Assembly: GCF_014694405.1 (NCBI RefSeq)
Contig: NZ_JAAUWV010000033.1
Span: forward strand, 1-49,253
Source of the DNA: Pseudoalteromonas sp. S16_S37
GTDB lineage: Bacteria > Pseudomonadota > Gammaproteobacteria > Enterobacterales > Alteromonadaceae
Reading direction: 5' to 3'
Length of the DNA: 49,253 nucleotides
The notes under the pieces are model-generated. The model made no database searches. It had not been told where the DNA came from and was given only the letters and a program-made list of their open reading frames with translations. The translations under genes and the position numbers were made by a program. This document shows positions 9,696-18,290 of this stretch, piece by piece (positions within the stretch are counted from its first letter, which is position 1; each line of letters starts with the position of its first letter).

Positions 9696-10302
9696 AACCC
9701 CAACGCTTAGTTAGGGTATGTTCGATATGTAAATGATCTAAAATTCTGGCCACCATAAAGTCGACCAAATCTTCAATTGATTGAGGCTGATGATAAAACC
9801 CCGGTGCCGCTGGCATAATGGTGACACCAAGCTGGCTCAGTTTGAGCATGTTCTCAAGGTGAATCGAGCTAAACGGGGTTTCTCTGGGTACTAAAATAAG
9901 TTGCCCACGCTCTTTGATCACCACATCTGCTGCACGCTCAAGCAGGTTATCAGAGGCGCCTGTGGCTATGGCCGATACGCTGCCTGCACTACATGGACAT
10001 ACCACCATTTTTTTAGGGGCAGCAGAGCCCGACGCGACTGGGCTAAACCAATTATCTTTACCGAATACTTGGATTTGCTCGGGCTGCGCATTAAACAGCT
10101 CACTGAGTTGCGCCGTGGCTTTTTGCTCATTACCTGAGAGCTTAATGTTTGATTCGGTATCAAGCACGACTCTTGCAGCGCTTGAGATCAACACAAACAC
10201 TTGGTAGTTCATCGCTACCAAAACCTCTAAAAGACGCAATCCATATGGCGCGCCAGATGCGCCACTGAATGCCAAAGTAATTGCTGGTTTAAAGTTGTTC
10301 AC
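9679..10302 (-). CDS. ubiX: Flavin prenyltransferase UbiX
   Basis: A 207-residue protein that prenylates FMN to make the prFMN cofactor of UbiD decarboxylases, used in ubiquinone synthesis. The N-terminal [17 protein letters not shown] is the FMN-binding motif, [30 protein letters not shown] the dimer and prenyl region, and the later [17 protein letters not shown] segment with [11 protein letters not shown] is characteristic. Length is normal. It lies 28 bp downstream of mpl and overlaps the ABC ATPase, so it belongs to the same transcript. Confidence 0.95.
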   Translation of the reverse strand: MNNFKPAITLAFSGASGAPYGLRLLEVLVAMNYQVFVLISSAARVVLDTESNIKLSGNEQKATAQLSELFNAQPEQIQVFGKDNWFSPVASGSAAPKKMVVCPCSAGSVSAIATGASDNLLERAADVVIKERGQLILVPRETPFSSIHLENMLKLSQLGVTIMPAAPGFYHQPQSIEDLVDFMVARILDHLHIEHTLTKRWGYGEQH

Positions 10303-10330
10303 ACGTTTGCCTTTGAATTAAGTTCAATAT

Positions 10331-11701
10331 TTATGCGTTAGCCTTAAGCGCGCTCAACAATTTTTGGTGTAATCCTTCAAAACCGCCATTGCTCATGATC
10401 AGAATATGTTGCCCTGGTTGCGCTTTTGCACATACCGTTGCAATGATCTCATCGGTGCTATCAAAGCACTGTCTGCCCGCTTTGCTTGCTTGCTCTTTTA
10501 ATGACCAATCAAGCCCTTGTGGTTCAAACAAATACACTTCATCAGCTTCACTGAGTGATGCCAGCAGTGTATGTTGATGCACACCCATTTTCATGGTGTT
10601 TGAGCGAGGCTCTAAAATGGCAATCACTGGTTCATCGCCTATTTTGGCTTTTAAGCCCGCAAGGGTGGTTTTAATGGCTGTGGGGTGATGGGCAAAATCG
10701 TCATACACATGCACTCCATTTGCTTCACCGAGTAATTCCATACGACGCTTTGGCGATTTAAATTCGCGTAATGCATCAATACTAACAGAGACAGGAATAC
10801 CCACATGACGCGCCGCAGCAATCGCCATAACGGCATTTTTTACGTTGTGTTCGCCAATCGCTGACCAAGTCACAACGCCTTCAAGTTGACCGCCTAAGTA
10901 CACTTCAAATTGTGAGCCATCGCGCTTAAGTAACTTATACGTCCAATCACCGTTTAAGGTTTCTTGCAGGCTCCAAAAGCCACGTTTAACAACCTCAAGC
11001 AATGCCGTATCGTCGGCTGGATAAATTGCTTTACCTTGACTTGGTAAGGTACGTAACAAGTGATTGAACTGAGTTTGAATGGCATCCAAGTCTTTAAAAA
11101 TATCCGCGTGATCAAACTCTAAATTATTCATAATAAGAGTGCGCGGTAAGTAATGTACAAACTTACTGCGTTTATCAAAAAACGCCGTGTCGTACTCGTC
11201 TGCTTCAATGACAAAAAACGGTGTATCGCTCACGCGAGCAGACACCCCAAAGTTTTGTACTATGCCACCAATTAAAAACCCTGGGCGCAAGCCCGCATAC
11301 TCTAATAACCATGCCAGCATACTCGCCGTGGTAGTTTTACCATGCGTACCCGCCACCGCCAGCACCCATGATTTTTGCAGTAGATTATGTTTTAACCACT
11401 CTGGCCCCGAGGTGTAAGGCAAGCCCTTTTCAAGCACATATTCAACGCAAGAATTACCACGACTCATAGCATTGCCGATGATCACCATATCAGGCGCGGG
11501 ATCTAACTGCTTTGGATCATATCCAGAGGTAAGCTCAATCCCTAAAGATTCTAACTGTGTGCTCATTGGCGGATACACATTTTGATCAGAGCCGGTTACT
11601 CGGTAACCCAAAGACTGAGCGATAGCGGCAATCCCCCCCATAAAGGTGCCGCAAATACCTAAAATATGAATATGAGTTTGTTTTTTATCCTGACTTGCCA
11701 T
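10331..11701 (-). CDS. mpl: UDP-MurNAc:L-Ala-gamma-D-Glu-mDAP ligase
   Basis: A 456-residue Mur-ligase family enzyme that reattaches recycled murein tripeptide to UDP-MurNAc. The N-terminal Rossmann domain begins HIHILGICGTFMGGIA, as in Mpl. The ATP-binding P-loop is AGTHGKTTTAS (about 116-126), followed by NLEFDHADIF (about 193) and YDDFAHHPTAI (about 331), the classic Mur-ligase motifs. Full length. It is the first gene of the mpl-ubiX-yadG-yadH-trmB-like run, with its own upstream region at 11702-11904. Confidence 0.95.
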   Translation of the reverse strand: MASQDKKQTHIHILGICGTFMGGIAAIAQSLGYRVTGSDQNVYPPMSTQLESLGIELTSGYDPKQLDPAPDMVIIGNAMSRGNSCVEYVLEKGLPYTSGPEWLKHNLLQKSWVLAVAGTHGKTTTASMLAWLLEYAGLRPGFLIGGIVQNFGVSARVSDTPFFVIEADEYDTAFFDKRSKFVHYLPRTLIMNNLEFDHADIFKDLDAIQTQFNHLLRTLPSQGKAIYPADDTALLEVVKRGFWSLQETLNGDWTYKLLKRDGSQFEVYLGGQLEGVVTWSAIGEHNVKNAVMAIAAARHVGIPVSVSIDALREFKSPKRRMELLGEANGVHVYDDFAHHPTAIKTTLAGLKAKIGDEPVIAILEPRSNTMKMGVHQHTLLASLSEADEVYLFEPQGLDWSLKEQASKAGRQCFDSTDEIIATVCAKAQPGQHILIMSNGGFEGLHQKLLSALKANA

Positions 11702-11904
11702 GAAAATAATGTGCCTTATTAAGTGTTATACCGCGGTTGGCGCGATGCCTACTATGCCAAATTTAAGCGCAATAGACCAATCATAACAGCTGTGTGCAGT
11801 GCGCTTAGCGCTGTGCGCAATAATACCCAGCCATGCTGAACAATTTATGATACCAATGTGCTTAACCAAGTGTTATTGCAAGTTGCTATAAGTACCGATT
11901 AGAT

Positions 11905-11932
11905 AAAAAAAATGCCAGTCGCTGACTGGCAT
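11905..11932 (-). terminator. Rho-independent terminator after pyrE
   Basis: ATGCCAGTC (11912-11920) pairs perfectly with GACTGGCAT (11924-11932) around a 3-base loop, and on the minus strand the stem is followed by a run of seven T. It lies 26 bp past the pyrE stop, so it ends the rph-pyrE transcript. Confidence 0.9.
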
Positions 11933-11957
11933 CTTTTATCACTTAATAACGTGTGGC

Positions 11958-12602
11958 TTAAGCAACACCGTATTGATCGCGGTACGCTTTTACCGCTGCT
12001 AGGTGTTCGCCCATGCTACCTTGCTCTTCAAGGTAAGTAATTAAATCAGCAAGTTTCACGATTGAAACCACTTTGGTATTAAAATCGCGCTCAACTTCTT
12101 GAATCGCTGAAAGCTCAGCTTTGCCTTTTTCTTGACGGTCAAGGGCGATTAACACCCCAGATAGGTCTGCACCCGCTGCAGCAATGATCTCCATTGACTC
12201 GCGAATTGCAGTACCCGCTGTTATTACATCATCAACCAGCATAATGCGGCCTTCAAGCGCAGAGCCCACTAATGAGCCGCCTTCGCCGTGTTGCTTTTTC
12301 TCTTTACGGTTAAAGCAATAAGGCACATCTTTGTTGTAGTGATCAGCAAGTGCAACCGCGGTTGTTGTGGCGATTGGAATACCTTTGTATGCCGGACCAA
12401 ACAAAACATCGTACTCAATACCAGCATCTTCTAAAGCCGCCGCATAAAAACGACCTAAACGCGCTAAGTCACGACCAGTATTAAACAAGCCTGCATTGAA
12501 AAAGTAAGGGCTAGTACGGCCCGACTTTAAAGTAAACTCACCAAACTTAAGCACCTGCTTCTCAAGGGCAAATTCAATAAACTCTTTTTGATATGCTTTC
12601 AT
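11958..12602 (-). CDS. pyrE: Orotate phosphoribosyltransferase
   Basis: A 214-residue type I phosphoribosyltransferase that joins orotate to PRPP to give OMP in pyrimidine synthesis. The PRPP-binding motif is [17 protein letters not shown] (about 120-136), the flexible loop with catalytic Lys is [18 protein letters not shown] (about 97-114), and the N-terminus [22 protein letters not shown] is typical. It lies 31 bp after rph on the same strand, the conserved rph-pyrE order of gammaproteobacteria. Confidence 0.97.
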   Translation of the reverse strand: MKAYQKEFIEFALEKQVLKFGEFTLKSGRTSPYFFNAGLFNTGRDLARLGRFYAAALEDAGIEYDVLFGPAYKGIPIATTTAVALADHYNKDVPYCFNRKEKKQHGEGGSLVGSALEGRIMLVDDVITAGTAIRESMEIIAAAGADLSGVLIALDRQEKGKAELSAIQEVERDFNTKVVSIVKLADLITYLEEQGSMGEHLAAVKAYRDQYGVA

Positions 12603-12633
12603 GTCTTACCTACTAAACTGTTACTGAGCGAAC

Positions 12634-13347
12634 TTATGCAAGTGCTTTTTTTTGTAAATCAATGATTTCTCGAATCGAATGCTTAGCAAGCTCTAGTAGC
12701 TCGTCTAACTCATCAAACGAGAACGGTTCGCCCTCGGCGGTGCCTTGTACTTCAATCAATTTACCCGTCTCGGTCATGATCACGTTCATGTCGGTTTCGG
12801 CTTCTGAGTCTTCCAAGTATTCAAGGTCAGTGATGGCCTCACCGTTGTATACACCCACTGAAATTGCAGCAATCATAAACTTAAGCGGGTTGGTGTTGAT
12901 CATCCCTTTTGCGCGCATGTGGGTAAGTGCATCAACCAATGCCACACACGCACCACTGATAGAGGCTGTACGTGTACCACCGTCTGCTTGCAGTACATCA
13001 CAATCGATTGTAATAGTGTTTTCGCCAAGCGCTTTTAAATCAACCGCTGCACGAAGTGCGCGCGCGATCAAACGCTGAATTTCCATGGTACGACCGCCTT
13101 GCTTACCTTTTGCAGCTTCGCGGTTGTTACGAGTGTGGGTAGAACGCGGTAACATGCCATACTCAGCGGTGATCCAGCCTTTACCTTGACCTTTCATAAA
13201 ACGCGGTACACCCGCTTCAACAGTGGCAGTACACAGTACTTTGGTGTTACCAAACTCCACTAATACCGAGCCTTCGGCATGCATTGTGTAGTTACGAGTA
13301 AATGTTACAGGTCTAATTTGGTTTGCTGTTCTTTCGCTTGGACGCAT
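12634..13347 (-). CDS. rph: Ribonuclease PH
   Basis: A 237-residue phosphorolytic 3'-5' exoribonuclease that trims tRNA 3' ends. The start chosen is the ATG at 13347 ([14 protein letters not shown]), the conserved N-terminus; it is preceded by AGGGGAAC. The open frame extends 20 codons further upstream but these are not conserved-looking. Landmarks are the phosphate-binding [19 protein letters not shown] region (about 69-87), [17 protein letters not shown] (about 114-130) and a C-terminal acidic helix. The length of 237-238 is normal, so it is an intact enzyme, unlike the frameshifted rph of E. coli K-12. Confidence 0.95.
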   Translation of the reverse strand: MRPSERTANQIRPVTFTRNYTMHAEGSVLVEFGNTKVLCTATVEAGVPRFMKGQGKGWITAEYGMLPRSTHTRNNREAAKGKQGGRTMEIQRLIARALRAAVDLKALGENTITIDCDVLQADGGTRTASISGACVALVDALTHMRAKGMINTNPLKFMIAAISVGVYNGEAITDLEYLEDSEAETDMNVIMTETGKLIEVQGTAEGEPFSFDELDELLELAKHSIREIIDLQKKALA

Positions 13348-13487
13348 CCACGTTCCCCTAAAGTCAAAGTTTTGCCTATTATAATGGCTCAACCGATACG
13401 ATGCCATGCGTTAAGCAATAAATAGTTGTGGTATCACGTTGTAAATTTGATAAATAATTGGGCTGTCGCCTTGCGCGCTTTATAAGC

Positions 13488-13493
13488 TATAAT
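13488..13493 (+). promoter_or_regulatory. Probable -10 element of yicC promoter
   Basis: A perfect TATAAT lies 37 bp before the yicC start in the divergent rph/yicC gap. No good -35 hexamer sits at 16-18 bp, so this call rests on the -10 alone. Confidence 0.45.
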
Positions 13494-13530
13494 GGCGCCT
13501 GAAATTTTGTTAATAGATTAGGAACTTTAC

Positions 13531-14391
13531 ATGATCCATAGTATGACCGCCTACGCACGCCGAGAAGTAAAAGGTGATTGGGGCACTGGGGTTTGGGAAA
13601 TTCGCTCGGTTAACCAGCGTTACCTTGAAATCTTTATCCGCGCACCTGAGCAATTCCGTGCCATGGAGCCTGTTGTACGTGAGCGCCTACGCAAGCACTT
13701 ACAGCGTGGCAAGGTTGAAGTGTATTTAAAGTTTACAGCCAACCCTGCCCATGTCGGTGAGCTATCTATTAACGAAACACTGGCAGAGCAATTAATTAAA
13801 AGTGCCAAGTGGGTGCAACAGCACAGCCAAGGCGATATCAACCCAGTTGATATTTTACGTTGGCCAAGTGTAATGGAAGCACAAGAAGTTGACCTAGACA
13901 CAGTTAACGGTGAGCTTTTAAAAGGCTTTGATGAACTGGTTGAAGACTTTAAAGCCGCACGCGCTAGCGAAGGTGAAAACCTCGAAACCATGATCACCAC
14001 ACGCCTTGATTCAATTTTAGAGCAAGTGGCCATTGTTGAAGGCCATATGCCAGAAGTGAACAAGTGGCAGCGCGAAAAACTCACCGCCAAACTAGAAGAG
14101 CTAAAAGCAGAAATTGACGAAAACCGCCTAGAGCAAGAGCTAATCTACCTTGCGCAAAAGCAAGATGTAGCCGAAGAGCTAGACCGCTTAAAGTCGCACG
14201 TAAAAGAAACTCACAAAATCTTGAAAAAAGGCGGCGCCTGCGGCCGTCGTTTAGACTTTATGATGCAAGAGTTCAACCGCGAGTCGAACACCCTCGCCTC
14301 TAAATCAATCAACACCGAGATCACCACCGCAGCGGTAGAGTTAAAGGTATTGATAGAGCAAATGAGAGAGCAGATCCAGAACATCGAATAG
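13531..14391 (+). CDS. yicC: YicC family endoribonuclease; island integration target
   Basis: A 286-residue YicC-family protein, a conserved bacterial family for which endoribonuclease activity has been reported in E. coli. The N-terminus MIHSMTAYAR and the C-terminal CGRRLDFMMQEFNREANTL-like region (here GRRLDFMMQEFNRESNTLAS) are diagnostic, as is the ending EQIQNIE. The middle is helical and charged (about 130-230). The protein is full length even though a genomic island is inserted at its very 3' end, because the junction preserves the last codons. The native downstream sequence appears to be the one now at 46838 onward. Confidence 0.95.
   Translation: MIHSMTAYARREVKGDWGTGVWEIRSVNQRYLEIFIRAPEQFRAMEPVVRERLRKHLQRGKVEVYLKFTANPAHVGELSINETLAEQLIKSAKWVQQHSQGDINPVDILRWPSVMEAQEVDLDTVNGELLKGFDELVEDFKAARASEGENLETMITTRLDSILEQVAIVEGHMPEVNKWQREKLTAKLEELKAEIDENRLEQELIYLAQKQDVAEELDRLKSHVKETHKILKKGGACGRRLDFMMQEFNRESNTLASKSINTEITTAAVELKVLIEQMREQIQNIE
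14368..14391 (+). other. Left attachment site (attL) at the end of yicC
   Basis: The last eight codons of yicC (EQIQNIE plus TAG) occur again at 46838-46861 as GAG CAA ATA CAG AAT ATA GAG TAA. The two copies match at 18 of 24 bases and at every amino acid. This is what insertion of a tyrosine-integrase island into the 3' end of a gene looks like. The exact crossover within the 24 bases cannot be fixed by eye. Confidence 0.75.
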
Positions 14392-14417
14392 TTTTTTTGC
14401 CCGTCCAAGAATGTCTT

Positions 14418-14477
14418 AAAAGCCCTGTATTACCTTGTAAAGAGCCTTGTAAAGAGCCTTGTAAATACAGGGCTTTT
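14418..14477 (+). terminator. Terminator after yicC (island side), with 12-bp tandem repeats in the loop
   Basis: AAAAGCCCTGTATT (14418-14431) pairs perfectly with AATACAGGGCTTTT (14464-14477), followed by more T. The 32-base loop consists of CCTTGTAAAGAG twice in tandem (14433-14444, 14445-14456) plus a partial third copy. The stem is the working terminator of yicC after island insertion; the copy-number repeat is unusual for a terminator loop. Confidence 0.75.
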
Positions 14478-14532
14478 TTATTTTCCCCGTCCAAATCGGT
14501 TTGCAGATGTCCGTTACCAGTTGCTGTTTAAG

Positions 14533-14727
14533 TGGTGGGTAAAATGGTGGGCAAGCCCTGTTTTTTTGACTCAATAAACAAAAAGTCAAGGTATCTGGTG
14601 AGCAGATTTTTGCATCTATCTCACCACCGCCTTATGCCATCTCCACTTATCGTGCTGCTTGCAGGTTGTTCAATCACTCAACTATCGAACCAATCGATAA
14701 ACAAACAGTGGTGGGCAATGGTGAGCA
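14533..14727. repeat. Integrase arm-type sites, left end (TGGTGRGCA family)
   Basis: Five direct copies of a 9-base motif: TGGTGGGTA 14533-14541, TGGTGGGCA 14545-14553, TGGTGAGCA 14596-14604, TGGTGGGCA 14709-14717 and TGGTGAGCA 14719-14727. There is also one inverted, less exact copy at 14618-14626. Pairs are 12 or 10 bp apart, near one helical turn. Two further copies with 12-bp spacing lie at the right end (46747, 46759). This arrangement fits binding sites for the N-terminal arm-binding domain of the adjacent integrase. The rest of the 374-bp gap between yicC and the integrase shows no gene. Confidence 0.65.
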
Positions 14728-14765
14728 AATTTTAACGATTTCTTAGGAATATAGAGTAACAAACA

Positions 14766-16022
14766 ATGGCAAAACTAACCGCAACTCAGGTGCAGTCTTA
14801 TGCTCGCACCGCAGCAGCAAATAAAAAATACAGTGATGGTAATGGCCTATATTTTTGCGTAAGAAAATCTGGCATGCCGTATTGGATGCTAAGGTATACC
14901 AGCCTAAACGGACGACGAGAAGCCACGCTCGGTCAATATCCAAGTATGACCTTAGCAGAGGCTCGACTTGAATCGTCTAAAATGCAGCTACAACTTCAGC
15001 AAGGTGAAGACCCATTAGCAATCCGTGCTATTGAAACCATCCCTGAGATTCAAAATGTCAGTCAGCTGTTTCAAGACTGGTATGCCAAAGACTTAAGTCG
15101 CCGATTAAAGCACCCCAATATACCCAAACGTGTTTTTACCAAAGAAATTGCACCAGTGATTGGTCAACTTCCTATCCAAGCTGTGCGCCCCACACATGTA
15201 CGCGAAGTATTAGAGCGCATTCGAGAAAGTAACCGCCCTACCATTGCCAACGACACCTTGATGTATATGAAGCAGCTGTTTCGGCATGCGATAAAGCTAG
15301 ACTTAACGCTGAACAACCCAGCCGCAGCATTTACCGTGGACGATGCCGGTGGCGTGGAGTCCAGTAAAGACAGAATGCTCAGCAAAGAGGAAATTCACTA
15401 CGCCTTTAGCGTGTTTCATACCCATATCAATAGCTTTGGCCGCGACAACTACCTCGCTTGCTGCCTGTTTTTGGTGTTGGGTGTACGCAAAAGCGAACTG
15501 TGCGAAGCCATGTGGCGTGAAATGGATTTAACCACAGGCGTATGGGATCTACCCAAAGAACGCAGCAAAACCGGCGTCCCAATCAGCATTCCCTTACCAC
15601 GCCAAGCCATTGCTTGGTTTAACGAGTTGCAAATCCGCGCTTGTGGCTCGCCTTATGTTTTCCCAGCCAGACGAGCAAGCCATCGCCCACATATGGGGCC
15701 AGATACACTCAACCGTGCCATATCTAAACTCTTTGGTCGCGAGCCTGGGCGCAAAAAACAGCCACCCAATAAAATGGGTAAACTCGAACACTTCACCGTA
15801 CACGATTTACGCCGCACCTTTCGCAGCCTTGCCGCCTCTTTAGGCATTGCAGGCAACGTGGCCGAACGCTGTCTTAACCATAAGCCAAAGGGTGTTGAGG
15901 GCATATATGACCGCCACGATTACTTTGAAGAGCGCCGTATTGCACATCAAACCGTAGCTGATGTGATCGAACCGCTGGTGAACTTTGAACCCGCTTCACA
16001 GCACCACACACGAGGGCGTTAA
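14766..16022 (+). CDS. int: Tyrosine site-specific integrase (DUF4102 type)
   Basis: A 418-residue tyrosine recombinase. Residues 1-90 are the DUF4102 arm-binding domain (KKYSDGNGLYFCVRKSGMPYW). About 95-195 is the SAM-like core-binding domain, and 205-400 the catalytic domain. Catalytic residues are visible: Arg in LGVRKSEL (about 239), Lys in KERSKTGVPISIPL, HDLRRT (His and Arg, about 346-349), His in LNHKPKG (about 371) and Tyr in GIYDRHDYFEERR. It should catalyse insertion and excision of the island at yicC. It begins 374 bp past yicC and reads in the same direction. Confidence 0.93.
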   Translation: MAKLTATQVQSYARTAAANKKYSDGNGLYFCVRKSGMPYWMLRYTSLNGRREATLGQYPSMTLAEARLESSKMQLQLQQGEDPLAIRAIETIPEIQNVSQLFQDWYAKDLSRRLKHPNIPKRVFTKEIAPVIGQLPIQAVRPTHVREVLERIRESNRPTIANDTLMYMKQLFRHAIKLDLTLNNPAAAFTVDDAGGVESSKDRMLSKEEIHYAFSVFHTHINSFGRDNYLACCLFLVLGVRKSELCEAMWREMDLTTGVWDLPKERSKTGVPISIPLPRQAIAWFNELQIRACGSPYVFPARRASHRPHMGPDTLNRAISKLFGREPGRKKQPPNKMGKLEHFTVHDLRRTFRSLAASLGIAGNVAERCLNHKPKGVEGIYDRHDYFEERRIAHQTVADVIEPLVNFEPASQHHTRGR

Positions 16023-16031
16023 CATGCAATT

Positions 16032-17246
16032 TTAGCGTAGCGGTATGCTTCGCAAATGTGTTTCGATTGCTTCAATCATCGACTTGGTAAGTGGTAAATG
16101 CGCTTTTTCTTTCGCCCAGATTTCATGAAAGCCTGCCACGGTTTGCTTGGCAGTATCTAATACCAATTTTTCTGGCAGCATGGCTTTAGCCGCTAGGTGT
16201 GATAATTCATCCAGCGTGAAATCACTGAATTTTTTGCTTCGGCTCACCTTCAGCGACGCACTATCATCGGGGATATAAGGAATGGTTGAGACAAAATCAT
16301 AAGCAGGCGCAATCGATGCTGTGCGCTTGTCTTTGTAAATCACAGACCAATTCTTCAGATGCATATCCGCATTGCCAATTAGGGTATTGAACACCAATCG
16401 ACGCGTAAATTCTGCGATGTCTTTGTCTTGACCTTCGATGCCGATAACCTGAGCAATATTGCGCATACTGGCTTTTTTGTATTTATCTTGAGGATAGACG
16501 CCAAACACTTGCGCAAAATCTTCAATATGTACGGCTTGATCACCTGCACGATCAAAGCGCTTGATCACAAACGCACTGTCACCAAATTTACCAATACCAT
16601 CTGGGATATTAGCAATCTGGTTAATCGGGAGTAGCTGCGTTTCTGGCACATCCATTCCCAACATTCGAGCCAGTTCCATCATCGAATATTCATTTTCTGG
16701 CACAGCGTCAAAGCGAGACGATGGCAATTTTACAATCCAAGAGCCACCTTGACCGGTTGCAGGAATAGTCAAACCACCGTTTGCCTGTTGTACGGCTGAA
16801 AACTTCAACTGTACACCCGCTAATGAAAAACGCATTGGAACATCTATTTTCGTTTCATCGTCAATGTCTTGATGCACATTAGGCGGCAGCGCTTCGCCAT
16901 CAGCAGGTTCAACCGTGATCGCACCTGCTAAATCTTGTCCTAACACCCACAATAGAAAAAATTCTCGTGCGGGGTTCACTCCGGCACGCTCTGCCAGGTA
17001 ATGACGCATGGTTTCTTCTGGCAAAAGGTTAGAGAAAAACGGAGTTAACTTGGTTTGGGTCGGTTTAAAGTTAGTCAGCAAGCCACCTAGCGAATCTTTA
17101 AAGCCCAGCCCTAACACGGGCCGTGATTCATCATAAATGTACGAATCCATAAAGGCAAAAAGCGTTCTGTCATTGCCCACGTTAGTGATCGTTGCGATAG
17201 GTTCCCCGTAGAGCAACACGTTGAGCGTAGAAACATGATTAGTCAT
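16032..17246 (-). CDS. hipA: HipA-type Ser/Thr kinase toxin (module 1)
   Basis: A 404-residue HipA-family kinase. The N-terminal HipA_N/couple region occupies about 1-110. The kinase region has FSLAGVQLKFSAV (about 140), WIVKLPSS (ATP-binding Lys, about 168), AFVIKRFDRAG, FNTLIGNADMHLKNWSVIY (catalytic Asp, about 290) and APAYDFVST (metal-binding Asp, about 313). HipA kinases phosphorylate tRNA-ligase-type targets and cause dormancy, as E. coli HipA does to GltX; the target of this one is unknown. Its start overlaps the stop of the antitoxin gene by 8 bp. It converges on the integrase gene with a 9-bp gap. Confidence 0.9.
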   Translation of the reverse strand: MTNHVSTLNVLLYGEPIATITNVGNDRTLFAFMDSYIYDESRPVLGLGFKDSLGGLLTNFKPTQTKLTPFFSNLLPEETMRHYLAERAGVNPAREFFLLWVLGQDLAGAITVEPADGEALPPNVHQDIDDETKIDVPMRFSLAGVQLKFSAVQQANGGLTIPATGQGGSWIVKLPSSRFDAVPENEYSMMELARMLGMDVPETQLLPINQIANIPDGIGKFGDSAFVIKRFDRAGDQAVHIEDFAQVFGVYPQDKYKKASMRNIAQVIGIEGQDKDIAEFTRRLVFNTLIGNADMHLKNWSVIYKDKRTASIAPAYDFVSTIPYIPDDSASLKVSRSKKFSDFTLDELSHLAAKAMLPEKLVLDTAKQTVAGFHEIWAKEKAHLPLTKSMIEAIETHLRSIPLR

Positions 17247-17550
17247 CGTCGTCTTCCTCTAACTGATATGCGGGCGACATTGCCTCACCTTCATCGCTAA
17301 TCCCTTGGCTGCTTCGAATGATTGACTTGATGGCAGGAATGGACTTTTTAGGCGCAACCAATAGCTCTAGGTCGAGTACACGGGCAAGTGCAATTAAACT
17401 GGATATTCTTAAATCAACACCGCCAGACTCGATTTTCGAAATATGGCTTTGCGGTACACCCGACCGTGCGCTTAACTCTCTTTGGCTAAACCCCTTGCGT
17501 ACCCGAGCTTCTCGAAGACTTTCTAGAATCTGCTCTGTTACATAGCTCAT
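17239..17550 (-). CDS. hipB: HipB-type XRE antitoxin (module 1)
   Basis: About 103 residues. The XRE helix-turn-helix spans about 13-65 (VRKGFSQRELSARSGVPQSHISKIESGG). The C-terminal tail is acidic (YQLEEDDDD), as in other HipB proteins where the flexible tail contacts HipA. The start is placed at ATG 17550 (MSYVTEQ), which has TAAGG nine bases upstream; the frame is open to 17580. As the first gene of the pair it should repress its own promoter. Confidence 0.85.
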   Translation of the reverse strand: MSYVTEQILESLREARVRKGFSQRELSARSGVPQSHISKIESGGVDLRISSLIALARVLDLELLVAPKKSIPAIKSIIRSSQGISDEGEAMSPAYQLEEDDDD

Positions 17551-17595
17551 TTCGATATACCTTAATACATCAATTAACAATAATCATATACAAAA

Positions 17596-17666
17596 ACATA
17601 TCATCCTAATTCGAATACCACAAGAATGATTAGTTATTACACATCAAAAGCCTATATTTGATATGT
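17596..17666 (-). promoter_or_regulatory. Possible HipB operator region (module 1)
   Basis: ACATATCA (17596-17603) is the exact inverse of TGATATGT (17659-17666), and ACATCAAA (17641-17648) forms a second, interrupted dyad with the latter. These AT-rich dyads lie 46-116 bp upstream of hipB, where an autorepression operator is expected. The call is weaker than for modules 2 and 3. Confidence 0.4.
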
Positions 17667-18290
17667 AATTATAGATAAAAGTAACATCTACTCTCATTTA
17701 CTGTGGGCAAATTGGACAATGGGGCATTAATTAGAACAGTTCGCTTACAAAATACCACACCCAGCTTTAAGCTAAATCAACCAACCCAATTACTTACTTT
17801 GAACAGCTGATGCAATCCCCCTCTATGCGTCATTTTCCATTCATGAGTTTCAACAGCCGCCACACACTTCCCCATGCCTTTACCCCCATACGCCAAAACC
17901 ACTATCCGTTTGGCTTTTGGATCGAAACGCCAAACAGGGAAATTAGCCCATTTACTGTTTGGCGTCTCGATTGAAATCCAACGCTGCTAGGCATTGCCGG
18001 TTCTGGCACAAAGCAAGATTTGGCACTTTTTGCACTCTAAACCAACCTCGACTCCAATGTACAAACCGTTTGATTTTTCCAACCCAGAATGCAAACGATC
18101 GTTTGGCGTCTCGATTTTTTTGCACTAGCCAAATGCCGCCAAACAGCGCTGCATTGGACTATGTATATCAAACGGTTAGCCGCAAACAGGCCATAACAAA
18201 AAACCGATTTGACTGGTTAGTTTGATGGCCATTTCTTTCATCTATTTCACCACCGCGTCTGCACCCAACGACTGAAAATAGACGGCATGA
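17667..18290. repeat. Non-coding segment with GTTTGGCG repeats
   Basis: About 620 bp with no convincing gene. GTTTGGCGTCTCGATT occurs exactly at 17957-17972 and 18101-18116 (144 bp apart), and an inverted near copy ATCGAAACGCCAAAC lies at 17921-17935. Together with flanking bases, ACGCCAAACAG (about 17927-17937) can pair with CTGTTTGGCGT (about 17955-17965) as an 11-bp stem. Shorter related words (CCGTTTGGC, GCCAAAT, CGCCAAAC) recur up to 18140. It could be an iteron array, a degenerate recombination site or a decayed element. Confidence 0.55.

Noticed and set aside
9901..10207. Frames opposite ubiX, mpl, methylase and other long genes
   Set aside because: They lie wholly inside well-supported genes on the other strand or another frame and show no independent start signals or domains.
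14392..14765. tRNA or tmRNA gene as island integration target
   Set aside because: No tRNA-like fold was seen; the duplicated yicC end explains the junctions.
17959..18225. 88-residue open frame in the repeat region
   Set aside because: It has no ribosome-binding site and low-complexity, atypical composition, and it runs through the GTTTGGCG repeats; treated as non-coding.
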